Origin: Bradyrhizobium sp. ORS 278
GTDB lineage: Bacteria; Pseudomonadota; Alphaproteobacteria; Rhizobiales; Xanthobacteraceae
Assembly (NCBI RefSeq): GCF_000026145.1
Contig: NC_009445.1
Coordinates: 2,046,001 to 2,110,000, forward strand
DNA: 64,000 bases
Direction of reading: 5' to 3'
The notes beneath the pieces are model-generated. The model made no database searches, had not been told where the DNA came from, and worked only from the letters and a program-made list of their open reading frames with translations. Positions 58,693 through 64,000 of this stretch are shown piece after piece. Each line of letters opens with the position of its first letter. Position 1 is the stretch's first letter. The position numbers were made by a program, and so were the translations under genes.

Positions 58693-59709
58693 ATGACGAT
58701 GATCGATGACATGGCCTCGCTGAAGCAGGCGATGGTCCAGATGGACTCGGAAGATGCGACCGTGGCGCAGACCGGCAAGGATCGCGCCGCGCAGATCCTT
58801 GAGGCGTCCGGACTGAGCTTCGCGAAGCTTGCGGAACTGATCCAGCGTCGCCGGCTGCTGCTGCCGCCTTCGGTTCTCGGCCGGATCAAGCGCATGGATC
58901 AGCCGGGCACCCTCGGGGATTCGGCCTTCCGCGCCACGTGGGGGGTGCTCCGCAAGGAAGGCCAGAGCTTTCTTCAGATCGCCGAAGCCCTCGAAGTCAG
59001 TGGCGGACTCCGACCTGGGGACGATGCCGAGGCCAGCGCGTTGCGGCAGCGGACCGCCCAGTTGTCCGCCGAAGCCGCGATGGATTCTGATGGGCGGACC
59101 CCGCCGACCGCGCTCACTTTGGCTTTAGACATTGTCACGTTTCCGCTCCGGCATCCCATTCGCTTTCTCACCGTTGCCGTGCTCGGGCTGGTGCTGTTCT
59201 ACGGCTATCGCGGTGCCGTGACTCTGGGCCAGCAGGTCTCGAGCTTGTTCGATGGTGCGGCTGCCCGGCGCGCATCGTCCGGCGCAGGCCCGGCGCCGCC
59301 GGCCTCGCCCGCCGTCACCCCGTCTCAGACCGCGTCGTCGCCAGCGACCGCGCCTCCGCCACCGGCCTCTGCCGCCACGCCATCGCCGATACCCGCGCCC
59401 ACGGAACCTGCGCCGGCCGACCTGGCTCGCGCTCCTTCGCCGCCCGCGCCCGCGGCTCCCGCTTCTCCACCCGCCTCATCCTCGCGGCGCGATGCGAGGA
59501 TTGGGGCTCGATCGAGATTCGCGACGGAGTGCGGCGCGGCGCGGGACGGGTCATCGACCTGGTCCCGGCGCTGCCCGAGTGTCGGCGACGAGCGCCGTCC
59601 GCGCGCCTTCGAGGACATGGTCCCCGCGGCGATCCGGCGCGATTCGCGGCAGGCCGGACCCTGCATCGGCGGCGTGGGAGGTTGCTTCTGGGGCGGTTTG
59701 CAGCACTGA
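58693..59709 (+). CDS. Membrane protein with Pro/Ala-rich C-terminal region (possible frameshifts)
   Basis: A 338-residue protein. Residues 1-125 are helical and polar (MIDDMASLKQAMVQMDSEDA; SFAKLAELIQRRRLLLPPSV; WGVLRKEGQSFLQIAEALEV). One membrane helix (FLTVAVLGLVLFYGYRGAVT) lies near 158-177. A 75-residue Ala/Pro/Ser run follows. Near 59470-59580 the annotated frame turns Arg/Ser-rich while another frame reads CEDWGSIEIRDGVRRGAG, then RVIDLVPALPEC; after 59580 the annotated frame regains high third-position GC and ends in CIGGVGGCFWGGLQH. Two compensating indels are therefore possible. GGGAG precedes the ATG. Function unknown. Confidence 0.65.
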   Translation: MTMIDDMASLKQAMVQMDSEDATVAQTGKDRAAQILEASGLSFAKLAELIQRRRLLLPPSVLGRIKRMDQPGTLGDSAFRATWGVLRKEGQSFLQIAEALEVSGGLRPGDDAEASALRQRTAQLSAEAAMDSDGRTPPTALTLALDIVTFPLRHPIRFLTVAVLGLVLFYGYRGAVTLGQQVSSLFDGAAARRASSGAGPAPPASPAVTPSQTASSPATAPPPPASAATPSPIPAPTEPAPADLARAPSPPAPAAPASPPASSSRRDARIGARSRFATECGAARDGSSTWSRRCPSVGDERRPRAFEDMVPAAIRRDSRQAGPCIGGVGGCFWGGLQH

Positions 59710-59790
59710 CACGGCGGCGAGGCCGCGACGGCGCCTACGGCGTCATCGGCCGAGGCGCCCCAGCAAGCCGTGCTGCGTCCGAGGACTCCG

Positions 59791-60345
59791 TCAGCGGCGC
59801 GCTCGCGCAGAGCCCAGGCTCGACAACTCGACGGTACCTCCGTCGAGCGCCTGCTGCAGCAGGACCTCGATCTCGCGATGACCGTTACGAGCGGCAAGAG
59901 ATGCCGCCGTGTTTCCGAACTTGTTGCGGGCCGTCAGGTCGACCTGGCAGGCCAGCAAAGCCTTCACGACGTCGACGTGGCCACGATACGCGGCCCGCAT
60001 CAGCGGCGCACACTTGACCATGTCCCCTGCATTGCAGTCGGCGTTGTGCTCGAGCAGATGCTTCACCACAGCAGTCCGGCCATTGCCCGCTGCCCGCAGC
60101 AGCGCGGTCTCGCCGCTCTGGTTTCTTGCGTTGACGTCAGCCCCGCGCGCGAGCAGCACCTCGACCACCTCGATGTGACCGCGGTCTGCGGCGAGGATGA
60201 GCGCGGTGTCGCCGTCACAGTCGCGCGCGTTCAAGGCAGCTCCCTGATCCAGTTGCGCGATCACCGTGTCGACGTCTCCGCAATAGGCGGCCGTAATCAC
60301 CGCCTGTTCGAGATCACGTTGTTGCTGCGAATGACCTTGGCTCAT
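59791..60345 (-). CDS. Ankyrin-repeat protein
   Basis: A 184-residue cytoplasmic protein with about five ankyrin repeats, clear from GDTALILAADRGHIEVVEVL, then LARGADVNARN, GETALLRAAGNGRTAVVKHL, then CAPLMRAAYRGHVDVVKALL, and KFGNTAASLAARNGHREIEV. No signal peptide or enzymatic domain. Ankyrin proteins mediate protein-protein contacts; some bacterial ones pair with catalases or effectors, but nothing here suggests a partner. GGGGGG lies upstream of the ATG at 60345; the open frame extends 53 codons further without repeat-like content. Confidence 0.88.
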   Translation of the reverse strand: MSQGHSQQQRDLEQAVITAAYCGDVDTVIAQLDQGAALNARDCDGDTALILAADRGHIEVVEVLLARGADVNARNQSGETALLRAAGNGRTAVVKHLLEHNADCNAGDMVKCAPLMRAAYRGHVDVVKALLACQVDLTARNKFGNTAASLAARNGHREIEVLLQQALDGGTVELSSLGSARARR

Positions 60346-60717
60346 CACTAGCCCCCCTTTTTGTCGTCCCCCGTCACGGAGCCCGGGACTATAGAAGCCT
60401 CGGTTCGGCAACCAAGAGGAATTTGTCTGATCAATGTCGACGTCGGTACTCATACGGGGCTGTTCCGCGGCGCACACGAGGAAATCGTCGTGGAACAAGC
60501 TCAACGAGCAACTTTTCGGCGCTGGTGTCGTCCTGCTGCATCACAACGCCGGTTTAGGTGCGTTGCGGTTGCGCCGCTCGGCCAAGCCGACCTGCGACTC
60601 ATTCGAAGAAATGTTGCGATGACGCCCGCATTCGCAGCCGACGAACCTTCGATCTCGTAACGAACGTCAAGGGCTGTCGGCCGCGATGACGATCATCGCT
60701 GTGCGACGCGCATGCGG
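60346..60717. other. Gene-poor stretch between the ankyrin and L,D-transpeptidase genes
   Basis: About 370 bases with only short, poorly coding-like open frames on both strands. It must hold the ankyrin gene promoter. I see no repeat, RNA or terminator worth calling. Confidence 0.5.
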
Positions 60718-61494
60718 CTATTTGCAGGACGCGGTTTGGCTCGAGGTCCACCAGCGCCATCGCGATGCACCACCCGACCAGCACGACGCAGGCAGGACTT
60801 TGAAGCCGTACAGAGTCGACGACGTTTGAGCCGGTTGCGCCGGTTCCGGCGGCGCGTTCTGGGCCACCATATTGGTCGACATGCGCCGCTCCGGCGGCGG
60901 GGCCCTCGGCGGAAGTGGAGTCCTCGCCGCCATCGTCCTGTTGCTGCGCGGCTGCGGCGGCGGCTGGCCCTCAGGCGACTCTCGATAGCGCACCGGTCGC
61001 GCCAAAGGGGGCGACGGCTCCTGTCCCGCCGCGAGCTCGGCTCCCGGCGTGGGATCGTCCGGCCGCGGCGCGTCGGTGACCTCGATGGTCGTGTGCTCCG
61101 GACCTTCCTGTAACACGAGATCGAACAGCCGCGCGGCATGATGCGGATGCAGCCGCACGCACCCATGTGACGCCGGCCCTCCCAGCCGATCGATCGCGTA
61201 GCTGCCGTGAATCGCGTAGCCGTTGTGAAAGAAGATCGCATAGGGCATCGGCGAGTTGTAGTAGGAGCTCGAGAACCAGTTGCGTTCCATCCGTTGCGGG
61301 GTATAGACGCCGCTCGGCGTCGCGAGATCGTCACGGCCGGTCGACACCGGCCACATGTAGCGGATGAAGCCGTTCTGGATGACGAGCATGCGCTGCGTCG
61401 ACTTGTCGACGAGGATGTCGAGCCTGGCCTCAGCCCTCTCGAGGCTGATGAGCCACGCCAGTGCTGCGACCAGTATCACGACATGGCGACGCAT
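60718..61494 (-). CDS. L,D-transpeptidase (YkuD domain) with Pro/Arg-rich C-terminus
   Basis: A 258-residue exported protein. The signal peptide starts MRRHVVILVAALAWLI and ends near residue 24. The YkuD catalytic domain (about 27-145) is complete, with HGSYAIDRLGGPASHGCVRL holding the catalytic His/Gly/Cys triad pattern SHGC. The enzyme forms 3-3 crosslinks in peptidoglycan or attaches lipoproteins. A 110-residue Pro/Arg/Ala-rich tail follows; its last 20 residues (Trp/Ser-rich) look unlike the rest and may reflect a recent frame change. Start at 61494 chosen so that the signal is N-terminal. Confidence 0.85.
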   Translation of the reverse strand: MRRHVVILVAALAWLISLERAEARLDILVDKSTQRMLVIQNGFIRYMWPVSTGRDDLATPSGVYTPQRMERNWFSSSYYNSPMPYAIFFHNGYAIHGSYAIDRLGGPASHGCVRLHPHHAARLFDLVLQEGPEHTTIEVTDAPRPDDPTPGAELAAGQEPSPPLARPVRYRESPEGQPPPQPRSNRTMAARTPLPPRAPPPERRMSTNMVAQNAPPEPAQPAQTSSTLYGFKVLPASCWSGGASRWRWWTSSQTASCK

Positions 61495-62175
61495 GATGCG
61501 CTCCGGATGTGGTGCTGCTGCCATGATGGAGGCGGGCAATCGCGGTGGTCTATCGTTTGAATGAAAGTCCGGATTTCGTCGCGTGTCGCGGGCTGCGCGA
61601 CGGCGCGATGCAAATGTCGTGTATCGCCGTGAGTTCGTCGTCGAACCGATCTTCTAACCATGTCTGCAACTCTCGTGCGCCTGTGAAGAGTAGGCAATTC
61701 CGGATGGCTTCGCGCCGCCTGTCAGCATCGATATTTCCATGAGCTGATGACGATCTACGGAGTCCTGTCTTCCCGTTTGTCGCATCTTGGCGAACCGGCA
61801 GCGGGCCGGGTCCAGGCTGCCACCTGGCGCGTCAGCATCCACTGCCGGCAAATCAGGCCGCAACTGGCCGTCCGCGATGGAAACTGCCTCGCGGCCTTGA
61901 ACGCTCCAACTAATCCCCGCAAAAATGTCCGAATCAGGCGGCCTTTTAAGGGCAAGTGCGACGGCGAGTCGCGGACGCCAGGGCGCGGGGCGGCTGTCAG
62001 GCCGCCGCGCCAGCAGAATGCGAGGCGTAACGCGCGGCGCGCGGGGGACTACGCGTGTCGGGCCAGGTGTCACGAACATTGCGCGTCAGCCGCGAGTGGC
62101 ATGTGTGCATTGCTGGTCGTGCTCGATCGCGCGAGCGTTTTTGGGATCTTGCCGCAGCGTGAGGAGAGACACGCA
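61495..62175. other. Gene-poor region with degraded coding remnants
   Basis: About 680 bases without a gene I can support beyond the fragment at 61550-61740. Longer frames here are Arg/Pro-rich shadows. No repeat family member or RNA gene is visible. Confidence 0.5.
61550..61740 (-). pseudogene. Possible coding remnant
   Basis: One minus-strand frame ending at 61550 reads protein-like: NIDADRRREAIRNCLLFTGA, then RELQTWLEDRFDDELTAIHD, ICIAPSRSPRHATKSGLSFK. It has no ATG, GTG or TTG at a sensible place upstream, so it is either a remnant or the end of a gene with a frameshift. No family recognised. Confidence 0.3.
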
Positions 62176-62313
62176 GTGAACTTCGTATTTGTGCTGTCGT
62201 TGCTGACGGTCATTCTTGCCGTTCTGAGCGTCTTCATCGAGATACCGATCGTGAGCAACTACGCGTTCTGGTTCGCGGTGGGCGCCTATGTCATGCTTGC
62301 CGGCACGAAGTAG
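62176..62313 (+). CDS. Small single-helix membrane protein
   Basis: A 45-residue protein starting at GTG: NFVFVLSLLTVILAVLSVFI, then EIPIVSNYAFWFAVGAYVML, AGTK. It consists of two closely spaced hydrophobic segments joined by EIPIVSN, so a small hairpin in the inner membrane. GAGGAGAG lies about 10 bases before the GTG and the composition is clearly coding-like. I recall similar short hypotheticals in Bradyrhizobium. Function unknown. Confidence 0.6.
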   Translation: MNFVFVLSLLTVILAVLSVFIEIPIVSNYAFWFAVGAYVMLAGTK

Positions 62314-62363
62314 TGCCGTCATGGATTGATTGCCGGCGGGATGCGGCGGCGGTCATGACGTGC

Positions 62364-63026
62364 TCAGGGTGAGCCGAAACTGCCGAGAAAGCCCAGCACC
62401 CCGGACTCGATCATTCCCAGCGGGCCTCGCGGCAGTGGCCGCGAGACGTCTACTGCGCCGTAGGCGCCATAAGGAACCTGCTCGCTGAAGGGGACTGGGC
62501 CCGATCCCCCGTCCCAGACCGGCGCGGGAGGCCGCGGCGGTGGGTCGTACCGGTCGGCCACCGGTTCATATCCGGAGCGCGCAGGTTCGTCGTTGAAGCT
62601 GTAGGGCGTCGGCCAGCGGCGTCCGACTCCGCCATCGCCCCAGGGATAGGAGCGATAGCTGCGATAGGGATAGTCACCGCCATGGCGTCGGTAGCCGCAA
62701 TAAGAGCAGCCGTAGTGGCGAACCGGCGAGCCGTAGCGCCGCTCGACATATTCGCGTTCGACGTAGCGATAGCGGCGCTCGTAGATGAGGCCGGACCGCG
62801 AGGTATGGCAGCGTCGATAGCATCCGCATGGCGAGCATCGATAGGGAGAGTAGCTGTAGCCGCAGCGATATCCGCACGAGCTGGGTCGGTAATAATAGCC
62901 ATCCCCATAATAGCCGGCTTGCGCCGTGGGCGCGATCATCAGCGATCCCAGCCATGCGAGTACGCCTGCGATGATCCATCTGAAAACGCCGTATCCCGGC
63001 GATCGAGCGGTTGCGGGACCGTTCAT
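62364..63026 (-). CDS. Exported Tyr/Arg/Cys-rich protein
   Basis: A 220-residue protein with a signal peptide (to about residue 37, ending TAQA). The mature part is extraordinary in composition: YYGDGYYYRPSSCGYRCGYS, then CSPCGCYRRCHTSRSG and ERRYRYVEREYVERRYG with repeated GCSYCGYR-like pieces, then a Pro-rich C-terminus. About ten cysteines suggest disulfide crosslinking or metal binding on the cell surface. GGAGG lies five bases before the ATG at 63026. No family name recognised; similar low-complexity exported proteins occur in Bradyrhizobium. Confidence 0.7.
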   Translation of the reverse strand: MNGPATARSPGYGVFRWIIAGVLAWLGSLMIAPTAQAGYYGDGYYYRPSSCGYRCGYSYSPYRCSPCGCYRRCHTSRSGLIYERRYRYVEREYVERRYGSPVRHYGCSYCGYRRHGGDYPYRSYRSYPWGDGGVGRRWPTPYSFNDEPARSGYEPVADRYDPPPRPPAPVWDGGSGPVPFSEQVPYGAYGAVDVSRPLPRGPLGMIESGVLGFLGSFGSP

Positions 63027-63595
63027 CGTAACCTCCAACATGTGTACGCTTGGTCAGGACATAATCGTGGCAAACAATGAGACCGAAGTGCGACCGGTCG
63101 CGCGCATGTGGCGCGTGCGAGCGGTGTGACCGGCGGTCTCGGGCGTCGACTCCGCGATATGAGTAGTTCGTCCGGTGGATCGTATTTGTCGTCGTAAGTG
63201 ATAGATAAGTGGACCAATTTCAGGTGAGCGATGAAGCTGGCATGCGAGATCGATAGTCGGCACAAAATGAATTAACTATCTTCGCGAAAGACCGTAAATC
63301 GATGCTTGCCTTAAAAGGCCGATCGGAAAATTTGGGGACGTCGTGTAGTCGGATGCGTGCATATGTCGCTATCGTTCGATTGAATATCGAAAGTGCATCG
63401 GCAATTTTTTCATGCACGGAAAATCTGTCCGGCAGGAATGATAGGTCGACTGATGAAATTGCCGAACTAATAGATGTCGGCGGAATGTGCGTCGTACGGA
63501 ACAAACAAGCCTCGTCTCCACGATAATGCCTGAATTGCGCATCATGATCGTGGCTTGACAGTTAGTTCCTGGTGTCTTCCTCAGACGAGTCGTCC
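63027..63595. other. AT-richer intergenic region, no supported gene
   Basis: The 63180-63560 stretch is visibly less GC-rich than the rest of the window. It holds overlapping short frames on both strands (63302-63526 plus, 63220-63504 minus), neither with a ribosome site or recognisable domain. TTGACA near 63555 could be the -35 of the gene that follows. It looks like acquired or decaying DNA. Confidence 0.5.
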
Positions 63596-64000
63596 ATGAC
63601 CCATGAAGCGTTTGCGTTGTCGCCGATCTCGGCGCGTGCGGCTCGTCCCGACGAGGGTGACTACGAGGCGATCCGCGAGGCGTTCATGGAGACGGAGCGC
63701 GGCCGCTGGTTTCTGGGCGAATACGCCAAGCGCAACCGCAACTCCGATACCCGCATGGTACTCGATGAGGTGGCGCGGCTCGAGCGCGTCGTCGCTGCGC
63801 TGCAGCCGGCGGCGATCGCGCCCGGGCTCCACGAGATGGTCACGGCACTGATGGCCGTCGTCGACGAGGCGGCGGAGGTTGCCGCGGCCGCGGCGGCAAG
63901 GCTTGCCATCGACGAGCGGCTCGCACCCATCCGCTCGGGCGTGCGGATCCTGGAAGAGATATCCTGGCGTTGGCGGGAGATCGGCTCGGAGGCGCGAACG
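63596..64000 (+). CDS. Conserved hypothetical protein, N-terminal part (cut by window edge)
   Basis: An open frame of 135 codons running off the right edge. It begins MTHEAFALSPISARAARPDE, followed by YEAIREAFMETERGRWFLGE, YAKRNRNSDTRMVLDEVARL and an Ala/Glu-rich helical segment. This N-terminal block (GRWFLGEYAKRNRNxDT) occurs in conserved hypothetical proteins of Bradyrhizobium and relatives. High third-position GC and length support a real gene. No function known to me; helical, possibly coiled coil. Confidence 0.75.
   Translation, partial: MTHEAFALSPISARAARPDEGDYEAIREAFMETERGRWFLGEYAKRNRNSDTRMVLDEVARLERVVAALQPAAIAPGLHEMVTALMAVVDEAAEVAAAAAARLAIDERLAPIRSGVRILEEISWRWREIGSEART

Noticed and set aside
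1..64000. CRISPR arrays, tRNA or rRNA genes
   Set aside because: I saw no regularly spaced direct repeats and no tRNA-like or rRNA-like sequence in the gaps; a tRNA scan would settle the former point.

Overview
The window is GC-rich, densely coding chromosomal DNA from an alphaproteobacterium, most probably Bradyrhizobium or a close relative (Rhodopseudomonas/Afipia group). The strongest pointers are a single gene encoding a cytochrome b/cytochrome c1 fusion (fbcH type, 56376-58439) behind a Tat-exported Rieske protein, and several families of short inverted-repeat elements of the kind scattered through Bradyrhizobium genomes. I saw no rRNA, tRNA, CRISPR array, prophage or large genomic island. 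This is mostly ordinary core chromosome with one insertion sequence and some decayed patches.

Layout. 1-8.7 kb: a TonB-dependent receptor, an Old Yellow Enzyme on the opposite strand, and a complete four-gene CUT2-type sugar ABC importer. 9-16 kb: mostly minus-strand single genes: a DUF1993 protein, a short-chain dehydrogenase, a PptA-like tautomerase, a lytic transglycosylase, phosphoglucomutase and small exported proteins, then a plus-strand lipoprotein. 16-21 kb: a zinc alcohol dehydrogenase, two related exported proteins of unknown function nearby, a lysine-rich protein and a lone TadG-like protein. 20.9-24.5 kb: opgGH for periplasmic glucans. 24.7-28.9 kb: the most disturbed stretch, with an IS1182-family element, a LysR regulator with an internal deletion, an ATC-hydrolase-like gene whose 3' end lies in a repeat, and a cluster of four different repeat elements. 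28.9-36 kb: a RamB/ScfR-type regulator with a candidate operator, then small metabolic genes (DUF4170, metallophosphoesterase, NUDIX, glycosyltransferase, M20 peptidase, GNAT). 36-39 kb: a ZnuD-like TonB receptor and a DUF2946 protein behind a near-perfect Zur box, so probably a zinc-uptake operon. 39-46 kb: a MoxR / DUF58 / DUF4159 / large membrane protein cluster of the BatA-like type. 46-50 kb: a five-gene, ATGA/TTGA-overlapped operon carrying the CCA-adding enzyme. 50-55.5 kb: a diguanylate cyclase, a HAD phosphatase, hemF, queD, queE and trmL. 55.8-58.4 kb: the bc1 complex genes with a terminator. 58.7-64 kb: poorly conserved genes (a Pro/Ala-rich membrane protein with a possible pair of frameshifts, ankyrin repeats, an L,D-transpeptidase, a Tyr/Arg/Cys-rich exported protein), an AT-richer patch, and the start of a conserved hypothetical gene cut by the window edge.

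I found no clearly new multi-gene system. The best leads are the Zur-controlled ZnuD/DUF2946 pair, a QueD that lacks the usual catalytic cysteine although it sits beside queE, the unnamed exported-protein family at 14.6 and 18.2 kb, and the repeat hotspot at 27.9-28.9 kb, where one repeat supplies the stop codon of a gene.
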